Shown here: positions 23,899 through 34,480 of the stretch, piece by piece
Layout of the letters: every line of letters begins with the position of its first letter
Position numbering within the stretch: position 1 is the first letter of the stretch
Translations under genes and position numbers: made by a program
The notes under the pieces: model-generated
The model's database searches: none
What the model saw: the letters and a program-made list of their open reading frames with translations, nothing else
What the model was told of the DNA's origin: nothing
Assembly (NCBI GenBank): GCA_028456385.1
Contig: JALNQF010000356.1
Location: 1-41,383, forward strand
Source of the DNA: Ophiosphaerella korrae
Taxonomy: Eukaryota > Ascomycota > Dothideomycetes > Pleosporales > Phaeosphaeriaceae
Length of the DNA: 41,383 bases
Direction of reading: 5' to 3'

Positions 23899-24328
23899 TA
23901 TAATAGGGTTACTAGAGTTAACTTCCTAATAACCTATTAATATATTAGTAGATTAAAAGTTAATAATAAAAGTTTATATTAGGATCTACAATAGGCTATA
24001 AACAAATAGAAGATATTTTATAACTATCTTATATTATTACTTATAGTTAATAATTAAATTACTAATACTATCTTAATAATACGTATTATTACTAACTATA
24101 TACTTACTATAATCTACTAATCTATAGTTACTAAGACTAATAGATTATAGATTACTCTAATCTATAATCTATTAATACTAAGAGCCTATAGATTATAGAT
24201 TACCCTAGGTATCCTAGTTATATATAGCTTCCTAATTAAGTTCTTATTCTTTAGGGATATATAAGTCTAAATTAGTTATTATAGAGCTAATTAGTTCTAT
24301 CTATAGTTTTCTTATTACTACTATAATA
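23899..24328 (-). repeat. 5' LTR of element D (430 bp)
   Basis: It starts (minus strand) TATTATAGTAGTAATAAG and ends CCCTATTATA, RIPed forms of TG and CA ends. The hairpin sequence is at 24139-24173. Just inside, the minus strand reads CCTTACTAATTTAGTTATTA, shared with elements A and E, where the primer-binding site should lie; I could not match it to a particular tRNA. Confidence 0.92.
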
Positions 24329-24333
24329 GTAAA

Positions 24334-25277
24334 AGTACTATATATAGAAAATAAGAAGTATAAACCTAAGTATAAATAGTAATATAAATATAAGAACTAC
24401 TAAGTTTAAGGTAGCTATAAATACTTTAAGCTAGATAAGATATATATTAATAATATAAACTTAAAAAAATAAGAATACTATTACTATAAGAACTCTAAAG
24501 GAGTAGAAAGCTAAAAATACTATAAGTATAGTAAAATAGGGCACCTAGTAAAGAATTACTAAGTAAAGAATAAGATTATATAATAAATTAATATACTTAA
24601 GTAGTAAGATAAAGATAGAAAAGAAGAATAAGAAGTAATCCCTAGAAGAAGCTAAGAAGAGAGAGATTACAAGACTATAAACCTCTAGTAGTAAAATATA
24701 AGTAAAAAATATAACTACTATAGGATTACTATATAACTAATAAACTTTATAATAGATAATAAAGTAAAAGCTATAAAAATACTACTAGAAGTATAAAGCT
24801 ACGTAAAAAAGTATTAGCTAAAGTAGAAATAAGCTAAGATAGATACCTTAGAATACCTTTAGCTATACTAGAGAAGGGTAGAGTATAGGCGTAAGATAAC
24901 GCTATATCTAGGAAAGTAAGTATATATAGCCTAAGATAAGAATAAAAAAAAAAACTAAGAGCTTAAGACTTCTAAATATAAAATAGTACCTAGAATACTA
25001 GAGCTAAGGTAAGAGAATACTAAAGTATAAGATAGATTTATAAAAGAAATCTAGAGACTAGTAAATAGCTACTACTTAGTAAAAAAATAGTAAGATAAGA
25101 AATACTAGATATATAAAGTAAAGTAAACTTAATAATATAAATTATTATATATAAACAATAATTAGGCGCTAATTATTATAGATCTAGTATTAATATAAGA
25201 ACTATAATACTAGCTATACCTATATAACTTAAACTATCTACTACTATTATAGATAAGATATTACTATAATAACTACT
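24334..25277 (+). pseudogene. gag pseudogene of C1, second part with zinc knuckle
   Basis: Continues the C1 frame after D. The CCHC motif is at 24518-24559 (YYKYSKIGHLVKNY): the three Cys are Tyr, but the His codon CAC survives. The following ~700 bases, lysine-rich then with acidic stretches, lead towards protease and align with 33772-34485 of C2. The frame is cut after 25277 by C2 (CTACT duplication 25273-25277). Confidence 0.75.
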
Positions 25278-25719
25278 TATTATAATACTAAGTAGTAGGT
25301 AAGCTATTATATTATACGCGATTAGGCTAGGTAATATAGCGTAGTAGAATACGTAACTATTTAGTAGTAAACGCTCTAGAGTAAATACTCTAGAGTAAAT
25401 ACTTTAGAATAAGCGCTCTAGAGTAAACGCTCTAGAGTAAGTACTTAGAAATAAACGCTAGATAGTAAGTATATAGAAACGTTAATAGACTTTTATAAAC
25501 TATTATATTTAATCTCTTTTTTACTTCTTATCCTAATAGAGTATTATAACTAATACTTTAATTAGATTCTTATCTACTTATTAATTCTTATATACCTTAT
25601 AATACTCTAATAAGAGCTAACTATTAATTAAGCTAAGTAACTAACTTATTTATTAACCTTACCTATCTTATAAAAGCTTACTTACCTTTATTACTTTTAC
25701 TAGTTCTAAAGTCTTAATA
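25278..25719 (+). repeat. 5' LTR of C2 (442 bp)
   Basis: It starts TATTATAATACTAAGTAG (RIPed TGTTACGATACTAAGCGG) and ends GTCTTAATA. It matches the C1 5' LTR and C2 3' LTR end to end. The palindromic array is at 25370-25447. Confidence 0.92.
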
Positions 25720-26376
25720 TATTAACTACTTTTAAGATAAGTAATATATTAATAAATATAGATAACTAGTGTATAGGAGTAACCTATATAGCTACTTCTA
25801 AGGTTACTAAGCTAGACCTCTACTATAGAGAATAAAATAAGCTTAAGCTATAAATCTTATAACTTAATCTTTTCTTTAAAGTAAACTAAGTTTAGGATAA
25901 AAATAGAGCTATACTTATATTATCCTATATAAGGGGTAAGGTAAAGAAATAGGTTACGCTATACTTTAAGAAATACTTTAATAATAATAATAGTAACTAT
26001 AATAAGATATTTAAAGAATAGATTAAGTTTAAAGATAAAGTATAATAAGCTTTTCTACTAGTAAATAAGATAGTAGTAGTAGAGCGCGTAATATAGTAGC
26101 TATAATAAAATAAAGTAGTAGTAGATTACGCTAATAAGTTTTAAAGCTACGCGATATAAATAGAATAGAATAATAAGTTATTAATAATAATATTTTAATA
26201 GAGACTTAAAAGTAATATTTAAAGTAAGCTAATACGTAGTAGAGCTATAATTAAGATATTAGAAGACTTAATAGAAGAAGTAATCTAAGTTAATAACTAT
26301 ATATATAAATATATAGTAGAAGCTAAGAACGTAAGAGTATTACGTATAAAAAATAAGAAGTACTAACCTAAGTATA
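25720..26376 (+). pseudogene. gag pseudogene of C2, first part
   Basis: It aligns with C1 16675-17330, the same gag capsid-domain pattern. It is cut after 26376 by element E (GTATA duplication 26372-26376 and 33582-33586). The E insertion point is 41 bases downstream of the position homologous to the D insertion in C1. Confidence 0.78.
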
Positions 26377-26805
26377 TATAATAGGCTTACTAGGGTCGAC
26401 TTCCTAATAAGTATTAGGTATTAGTAGATTAAGAGGTAATAATAAGAGTTCGTGTTGTAATCTATAATAAGCTATAAATAATAGAAGATATTTTATAACT
26501 ATCTTAGTATTATTACTTGTAGTTAATAATTAAATTACTAATACTATCTTAATAATACGTATTTACTACTAACTATATACTTATAGTAATCTATTAATCT
26601 ATTACTACTAAGACTAATAGATTATAGATTACTCTAATCTATAATCTATTATTACTAAGAATCTATAGATTATAGATTATCTTACGTATCCTAATTATAT
26701 ATAGTCTCCTAATCTAGCTCTAGGTTTTCTATATTATACTAGTCTAATCCTTCTATTATTAGGCTAATTAGTTCTATCTATAGTTTTCTTATTACTATTA
26801 TAATA
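26377..26805 (-). repeat. 3' LTR of element E (429 bp)
   Basis: It is next to the purine tract (complement of CTATTCCTTCCTCTAAG, from 26806). It matches 33153-33581 over its full length. The perfect inverted repeat is at 26616-26650. Confidence 0.92.
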
Positions 26806-28150
26806 CTATTCCTTCCTCTAAGTAGGTCTTTATTTATCTATTCTAAAGTTAAAGTTATTAATCTACTTTCTTTATTAATCTATAGTTCTTTATTACTCTT
26901 TATAGTTATCTCTTTTATATATTATTACTATCTCTTTACTAACTATATATTATATAATAGTGTTAAGATATTCCTTTATTCTTATTACGCTTCTCTTAAA
27001 TTAAACCCTAAATCTCTTCCTTATATTATTTCTATAAATAATAGTAGGGCTTATAAGGTGTATATTTATATAAATATATATAGTTCTTATAATATATCTA
27101 GTATTTCTCTTTTAGAGTATACGTTTACTATACTTATTCTTACGTCTAGACTTAATAATAATAGGGAGAGCTATTAACTAGACTTAAGAGAAATTACTAT
27201 CTTAAATTATAGAGGCTAAAGCTAAGTATAAGTAGATCTAGAAGCTTATGTAGAGTAAGCTAGTAGAGAATTAAGCTTATCTCTTTTACCTTTATAAGAT
27301 AAAGGCCTTAAATAATAAGAAATTAGCTAAGTAGTTAGTAGCTTTAAAAGCTAAGCTAGACTTAGATAAGGCGCTTAATATTACTATAGTAGGTCCTACG
27401 TTAAGTAGTCCTATTACCTTTTTATCTATTAGTAGTAATATTAGTTTTCTTAGTTTACTACTAGGCGTTCTAGAGGGTTTTAATTTTAGAACTCCTCTAG
27501 TTTCTTAAAGTAGTTAAGGTTATCTTCTAGTTCCTATATATCTTCCTATAGTTGTCTTTTCTTGTCTATACTTATCTATTTTACTAGGTAGTAGTTCTTG
27601 CTATTATAGAACTAATATACTAAGATCTTTTTAACTTCTTATTCTTCTTATTCTCTATACGTATCTACTTTATATACTAGTAGTTCTACTTCTTATAGTA
27701 CTTATTCTAGTAGTAATATATAGAATATTAAGTATATCCTTATTTTATTTAGTAGCTTTAATTTAAATATAACTATTGTAACTTTCTTTTTAATTTTATA
27801 TAGTCCTATTTTTACGTAATCTAATTTTAGGTTTATTTATTTACTCTTAATATTTTTCTAAACTAACTATACTTTTTCTCTCTCTCTAAATTAGGGGTTC
27901 TTTTTATATTTCTTGTTATAATACTTTATTATATAATTATATAAGAATTCTATATCTTATCTTAGTTAATTATATATTTCTTTTATTCTATTTGTAAAGT
28001 TTTCTTTTCTAGGAGTCTAAGACTCTATATTTCTTAGTATTTTATATATATTAGGATTAAATCTATAGTTTATAAAGAAGAGTAATATTCTTATTACTAT
28101 ATTCTTTACGCTATTATATACTAACTATACTATAAGTAGTAGCTATACCT
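26806..28150 (-). pseudogene. 3' internal region of element E including the chromodomain
   Basis: It aligns with 17721-18990 of D. The chromodomain lies around 27540-27650 on the minus strand, with the same FYN and NYYLVK-like segments. The tail 26822-27530 has no recognised domain. Closed by RIP stops. Confidence 0.63.
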
Positions 28151-31100
28151 AATTGTTCTAGTTATAGTTAAGGTAATATCTTAAGTATTGTTCTACTATC
28201 TAGTTTATACGTTCTAATTGTTTATCTATTTATAAGTAGTATACTATTAATATTATATACTTAATTCCTAATTATACTATTATTATTCTCTTTAATTTTA
28301 ATATAAATTATACGTCTTTATCTATAATAATCTTATCTAGAATACTATACTAGCTTATTATAGTTCCTAGAACTTAGTATATAGTAATCTCTATTCTACT
28401 TTTTTCTTTATATAGTCTAAAGTACGTATACTTTATAAGCTTATCTACTATTATAAGGATTCTATTATACTTAACTCTTAATATTAGGTTTTTTAACTTA
28501 GGTAACTTTATAATAAAGTCTATTATTATTACTCTCTAAGAGTACTCTAGTATTTTAACTAGTTATAGTATTCTATATAGTACGTATTAGTTATATTTAT
28601 TCTTATAATACTCTATATAATCTTGTAGTACTTCTTCTACTAGTTTTCTTACTCTTAGGATATAGTAATCTTTTAAGAGTCTATTTAGTATTTTCTCTAT
28701 TTTTTAGTATCTATATACTAGTAGTTTATAGAACTATTGTATAAATTCTCTCTAGATCTTTTTTAGGATATATATCTTTCTATAAGCTTATACAAATCCT
28801 TTTTAGATTTCTAGTTTCTTTATTTCTTTAGATACTTCTTGTATTGTTTTTTATATCTATCTATTTAGCTCGCTACTTTTTCTTTTAAGTGTTGTAGCTA
28901 TTTTAAGTGTATTTAGAACTAAATATCCTTCTTTGTTTTTAACTAAAACTATTTTAGTAGCGCTTACTTCTTTTTATAAGTCTTGTCTTCTACTAAAAGC
29001 GTCTATAAATTAGTTATCTTTCCCTTTTATATATATAATTTCTATATTAAATATTAATAGGAATTCCTACTATCTTATATATTATTATAATAGTTCCTTA
29101 TTTGTTATAAATTTTATAAGATTCTTATAGTCTATATAGACCTTTATTTAGTATTTTACTTCTTATAGGTATACTCTCTATTATTTAAATACTTTATAGA
29201 TTACTAGTATCTCCTTGTTATAAATTAGGTAGTTAAGCTCTACTATTTTTATCTTCTTAGAGAAGTATTTAACTAAGTATTCTTTTTTAGTCTTTAGGTC
29301 TTCTTGTATTAGTGCTATTCTATAGACTAAGTTAGATGTATCTATTTTTACTATTACTAGTAGGTCTAGGTTATATATTCTAATAACTAGGTTTTCTATA
29401 AATTTCTTTTTTATTATTTTAAATACTCTATCGTATTCTTCTATCTATTTAAATAGTATATCTTTCTTTATAAGCCTAGTTATTAGTTTTATATCTTTAG
29501 ACTATCTTACTATTAACTTTTTGTAAAAGTTTACTAGTCTATAAAACTATTATACTTCTTTTAGGTTTCTTAGTGTTAGCTATTTATTAATTAATCTAAT
29601 CTTTTCTAGGTTAATCTTAATTTTTCTTAGTTTAATAATAAATCTAAGGAAATCTATTTCTTTTATATAGAACTCGCATTTTCTTATCTTTAGAAATAGT
29701 TTATTCTCTACTAGTTTTTCTAGCACCTTGTATATATATTATATATATTCTTCTTCTATTTCTAAGAATATAAGAATATTGTCTAGGTATATAAATATAA
29801 ATACGTCTAAGTACTTTCTTAGTACTATATTAATTCTTTCTTAGAATATAGCTAGAGCGTTTATTAAGCTAAATAGTATAACTAGGTATTTATATAGTCT
29901 ATATTATATTCTAAATACTATTTTCTATTTATTACCTTCTTTAATTCTAATCTAGTAGTAAGCGTTTTAGATATCTAGTTTTGTAAAGATTTTCACTTTC
30001 TTTAGTCTAGCTTGTATTTTGTCTATTTATAGTAAAAGGTATTAGTTTTTATTTATAACTACGTTAGTTTTCTTAAAGTCTACGTAGGGCCTTTTATTAC
30101 TTATTCTCTTTTTATCTATAAATATAAGTTTATATACTACTAAGGATTTAGATTCTTATATCTATCTTTTTTTAATTACGTTTTTAATAAATATTTATTT
30201 AATCTTAGATTCTTCTTCTATCTTTCTATAGACTAGGCTCTATCTAATATTCTTTTCTTCTTCTATCTCTATTACTAAGTCCTATAGCTAATATTCTAGT
30301 AAGTAATCTTTAGGTTCTATAAGCTATAGTTCCTATTTCTTATATTCTTCTAGAAATTCTCTTTTATAGGTGTTTATATTAGCTTTTAGCTTTTCTATTT
30401 TATAGTAGCTAATTTTTCCTATTCTCTAATTAATATATAGGTTAGTTATTTATAACTATAGTATTCTTAGTATTATATCTTATTTATTATTAATTGTTAT
30501 TATATCTATAACTATATTTCTAATTATTATCCCTTTTAGTTTAAGTATAGAGGGAACTATTTTAAACCTAATTAGTTCCTAGAATAGTTTTCCTTTAATT
30601 ATACTTAATTATCGAAAGTATTTCTTTATTGTATAACGTATTCCTTGTATTTCTATAAACTTTTTAGATATAAAGTTTCTTATAGCTCTACTATTAATTA
30701 TTAATTATACTTTCTTTTCTTAATAAGTACTTGTTTTCGTAATATATAAGCCTCTGTTGCGAGATGCGAGCTCAGGAATGAGTGGGAGATGATCATTGAT
30801 TGAAGAGCTATCTGAGCTGGGCTACTTATATACAGTGGAGCAGCTCGAACGGCTCGTGCGGCTCGCTTACTGCTGCGGGCTTACCTGAATTGTATGGAGC
30901 AGAGCTCTAACTTGCGACAGCCTCTTATACCTTCTAGTCTTTCTTACTTAGGTATTTTTATAAATTATCTATTTTTCTAGGGCTATAGCCCTACTTTAAG
31001 TTTATATTCTTTGTATTTTAGATATTTATTATATATATATTTATACTATAGTCTTCCTTAGACGTATTTCTTTAATAGTTTTAGACTAGGTCTTACTACT

Positions 31101-32040
31101 ATATATCTATCTTCTAAGATTATTTCCTATTCTTAGATATCTTTTACTAGAATTACTCTTGTATAATTATAGCCTTTTCTTCTTATAGGCTATACTTTGT
31201 TATTTACTTTAAGGTTCCTATATATTATATAATTCTTTTCTAGGTATAATATCTATAATACTTTAAAATATACTAGATATTTTAGATCTATTATTTTGTT
31301 ATCTCCTTCCTAGTATTAATCTTTTTTAGGTGTATCTATTATTAAGATATAGTATACTACTAGTATTCTTAGTATATAGGCTTTGTTAATCTATTACGTT
31401 TCTTTTATAAGGTATTACTACTCTCTTTATATAGGTATCCTTCTTACTATAACTATATACTACATTATCTATTCTTAGAATAGTATAAACTTTATTTCTT
31501 TAAGATTACGTTCTTTTTAGTCTTTATACGCTTCCTCTATACTTATAACTAGTAAGTATTTCTAAATAAACTTCTATTCTTTATTTTATTCCTCTATATC
31601 TATTATTATATAGCTATTATAACTATATATCTTTAGCTATATATACTTTATACCTCTTATACTAATTTACCTTTTACTTTCTTATAGTCCTTTAGAGGAA
31701 GCTATAGTAGTCTCTTTATCTAGTATTAGTCCTTTAGCCTAGATTAATAGGGTCTAGGGTTCTTCTCCTTCTAAGTCTTTTATTAGTAGGTTTATTACGT
31801 ATACTATTTCTTTTAGCTACGCTTTTATTCTTTCTTTTATTACTACTACTCTACTTCTTTATTATAAGAAGTATCTTACTTCTTCTTTACTAAAATAGTA
31901 TATATAGTAGTTATCTTTATAATAAAAGGTCTAGTAGAGTATTATATATTATATTTCTTTACTCTTAGCTACTTTCTCTTAAGGTTTAGCTTATACTTAT
32001 AGTACTTCTTTTTTCTTCTTAGTTATCTTTAACTAAGTTT
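28150..32040 (-). pseudogene. pol pseudogene of element E (PR-RT-RH-IN), split by a 165-bp insert
   Basis: On the minus strand: protease site near 30672-30700 (INNSRA-like, degraded DSGA); RT about 29420-30180 with YLDN at 29778-29789 in place of YLDD; RNase H around 29130-29420; integrase about 28150-28930, with a degraded TDGQ motif near 28205-28240. The 165-bp element at 30755-30919 lies in the segment upstream of the protease site in reading direction. Multiple stops. Confidence 0.78.
30755..30919 (+). mobile_element. 165-bp TG..CA element (solo-LTR-like), intact un-RIPed copy
   Basis: A GC-balanced island in a TA-rich sea: it starts TGTTGCGAGATGCGAGCTC, ends GAGCTCTAACTTGCGACA and is flanked by GCCTC on both sides (30750-30754, 30920-30924). 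Element D has the uninterrupted GCCTCTTATAC site near 21664. TG..CA ends and a 5-bp duplication are the signature of an LTR-element integration, so a solo LTR or very small non-autonomous LTR-type unit is likely. The ends also form an imperfect inverted repeat (TGTTGC/TGTCGC and GAGCTC). Inside are a TATA-like CTTATATACAG and CGGCTCG repeats. There is no coding capacity. The strand is set by matching the copy at 4546. Confidence 0.93.
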
Positions 32041-33140
32041 CTTTATCTTTTTTATAGTCTTTACCTTTACAACTATTTATAAAGTATCTTAGTTTTCTAT
32101 ATTTATAGTATACTATATCCTTCTTCTTTTATAATTAGTAGTCTCTTACGTAGTAGCTTTTTTTACTATAGTTAAAGTACGTAAAGTTTTTCTTTTTCTT
32201 TTTCTTCCTATCTTTGTTTATATTAAGGATTATAAGGTCTCTAGTATCTTAGTTTCTAGTTTAATTACTATACTTATTTTTTTTCTATTCTTAAAGATCG
32301 TTATTAATTTAGATTACTTATTACTTTAGAGCTTCTAGTGTTCTAGGTTTTTCTATATAAATTATCTTGTATTAGATTTTCTTGTTTAGTCCTTATTTAA
32401 ATTGTAATATAAGGGCTAATTCGTTCTACTCTATATTTTATAATAGTTATTTAAACTATAATATATACTTAGGTATACTTTTTTATTATATAAGTCTTTT
32501 AAGTTTCTCTTTAGCTTATCTAGTAATATCTATATCTCTAAATACTACTCTTATTTATTTAGTAAAGTATTTATAACTTCTAAAAATAGCTCTAGTTTTA
32601 TCCTTCTAGGTTATTAGCGAATATATTGTATAATCTATCTAGTAAGGCTTATACTATCTTATTACGTCTTCTTTAAGGTGTAGTCTAATATATATAACTT
32701 TCTTTTCTTCTATATTAAAGTATAGTACCTATATATCTATCTAGAGTTATACTAAAGCTATAAAAAGTCTTAGTTTCTCTCTTATTCTATTAAACTTCTT
32801 AAAGACAGGTATCTTTAGTAGTTTTTTTATTGTACTTATTTCTAGGCGTTACGTAATTAGTTCTATCTAGTTCTATCCTTTAATAATAGCTTTAATTTAT
32901 ACTTTATTCTACCTTAAGTAGTCTTATAGTTCCTTGTTCTATATTTCTAAGGTTTTAATTACTATTTTTATATCTTCTTTTTTAGAAATTAAGTTATTTA
33001 GGTTGTCTTTAATTTATTTCTATATAGTATTATCTAAGTTATAGCTACTTATACGTGCCTTAGCTTATTTTTTTATTAAACTTTCTACTATTATATTAGC
33101 TAGACTATACGCTACTTACGCTTTACTCCTTATAATAACT
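32041..33140 (-). pseudogene. gag pseudogene of element E (two RIPed zinc knuckles)
   Basis: Zinc knuckles at 32138-32179 and 32069-32110 are identical in DNA to those of D, all Cys/His changed to Tyr. The upstream gag body aligns with D 23114-23890 but differs at many sites. An open frame at 32382-32576 on the other strand is a chance product of AT-richness. Confidence 0.77.
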
Positions 33141-33152
33141 AAATTAGTAAGG

Positions 33153-33581
33153 TGTAATAGGCTTACTAGGGTTAACTTCCTAATAAGTGTTAGGTATTAG
33201 TAGATTAGAAAGTAATAACAAGAGTTCGTATTATAATCTATAATAAGCTATAAATAATAGAAGATATTTTACAACTATCTTAGTATTATTGCTTGTAGTT
33301 AATAATTAAATTACTAATACTATCCTAATAATACGTATTTACTACTAACTATATACTTATAGTAATCTATTAATCTATTACTACTAAGACTAATAGATCG
33401 TAGATTACTCTAATCTATAATCTATTATTACTAAGAATCTATAGATTATAGATTATCTTACGTATCCTAATTATATATAGTCTCCTAATCTAGCTCTAGG
33501 TTTTCTTTATTATACTAGTCTAATCTTTCTATTATTAAGCTAATTAGTTCTATCTATAGTTCTCTTGTTACTATTATAATA
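33153..33581 (-). repeat. 5' LTR of element E (429 bp)
   Basis: The plus-strand start TGTAATAGGC keeps the original CA end of the LTR (as TG on this strand), unlike the other three D/E LTRs, which have TATAATAGG. This copy keeps slightly more C/G, for example GATCGTAGATT inside the hairpin at 33392-33426. Confidence 0.92.
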
Positions 33582-33586
33582 GTATA

Positions 33587-34480
33587 AGTAGTAACGTAAA
33601 TATAAAAACAAGTAAGTTTAGAGTAGCTATAAATACTTTAAGCTAGATAAGATATACATTAATAATATAAACTTAGGAAAATAAAAATACTATTACTATA
33701 AGAACTCTAAGAGAGTAGAAAGCTAAAAATACTATAAGTATAGTAAAATAAAGTACTTAGTAAAGAATTACTAAGTAAAGAATAAGATTATATAATAAAT
33801 TAATATACTTAAGTAGTAAGATAATAATAGAGAAGAAGAATAGAAAGTAATCCTTAGAAGAAGCTAAGAGAAGAGAGATTACAAGACTATAAACCTCTAG
33901 TAGTAAGATATAAGTAAGAGATATAACTACTATAGAATTACTATACAACTAATAAACTTTATAATAGATAACAAAGTAGAAGCTATAATAATACTACTAG
34001 GAATATAAAGCTATATAAGAAGGTATTAGCTAAAGTAAAAATAAGCTAAGATAGATACCTTAGAATACCTTTAGCTATACTAAAGAAGGGTAAGGTATAG
34101 ATATAAAACAACGCTATATCTAAGAAAGTAGGTATATATAGCCTAAGACAAGAATAGGAAAGAAAACTAAGAGCTTAAGACCTCTAAATATAAAATAGTA
34201 CTTAGAATACTAAAGTTAAGGTAAGAAAATACTAAAGTATAAGATAGATTTATAAAAGAAATCTAGAAACTAGTAAATAGCTACTACTTAGTAAAAGAAT
34301 AGTAAGATAAAGAACACTAGATATATAAAGTAAAGTAGACCTAGTAATATAAATTATTATATACTAATAATAATTAGGCGCTAATTATTATAGATCTAGT
34401 ATTAATATAAGAACTATAATACTAGCTATACCTATATAACCTAAACTATCTACTACTATTATAGATAGGATATTACTATA
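33587..34480 (+). pseudogene. gag pseudogene of C2, second part with zinc knuckle
   Basis: Continues C2 gag after E. The zinc knuckle is at 33730-33771 (YYKYSKIKYLVKNY); here the His has also become Tyr, unlike C1. The rest aligns with C1 24374-25277. The antisense open frame 33757-33948 is spurious. Confidence 0.75.

Larger units (their letters stand above)
17291..24328 (-). mobile_element. Complete Ty3/gypsy chromovirus-type retrotransposon D, RIP-inactivated
   Basis: A full-length element of 7038 bp on the minus strand, flanked by GTAAA duplications (17286-17290, 24329-24333). LTRs are 430 bp each (17291-17720 and 23899-24328). Read on the minus strand: LTR, gag with two zinc knuckles, protease, RT, RNase H, integrase, chromodomain, polypurine tract (complement of CTATCTCCTCTTCT, 17721-17734), LTR. 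It lies inside gag of C1. It is the same family as E, and related to A and B. Stops throughout make it inactive. Confidence 0.93.
26377..33581 (-). mobile_element. Complete Ty3/gypsy chromovirus-type retrotransposon E, RIP-inactivated
   Basis: A 7205-bp element on the minus strand in gag of C2, with GTATA duplications. LTRs are 429 bp each (26377-26805, 33153-33581). Same family as D. Removing the 165-bp element and its duplication gives 7035 bp, close to the 7038 bp of D. The order matches D. Stops throughout. Confidence 0.93.

Noticed and set aside
32382..33948. Open frames of ~64 codons inside element E and C2
   Set aside because: They are rich in Tyr, Leu, Ile and Ser only, as expected from AT-rich DNA, and run opposite to the gag pseudogenes.
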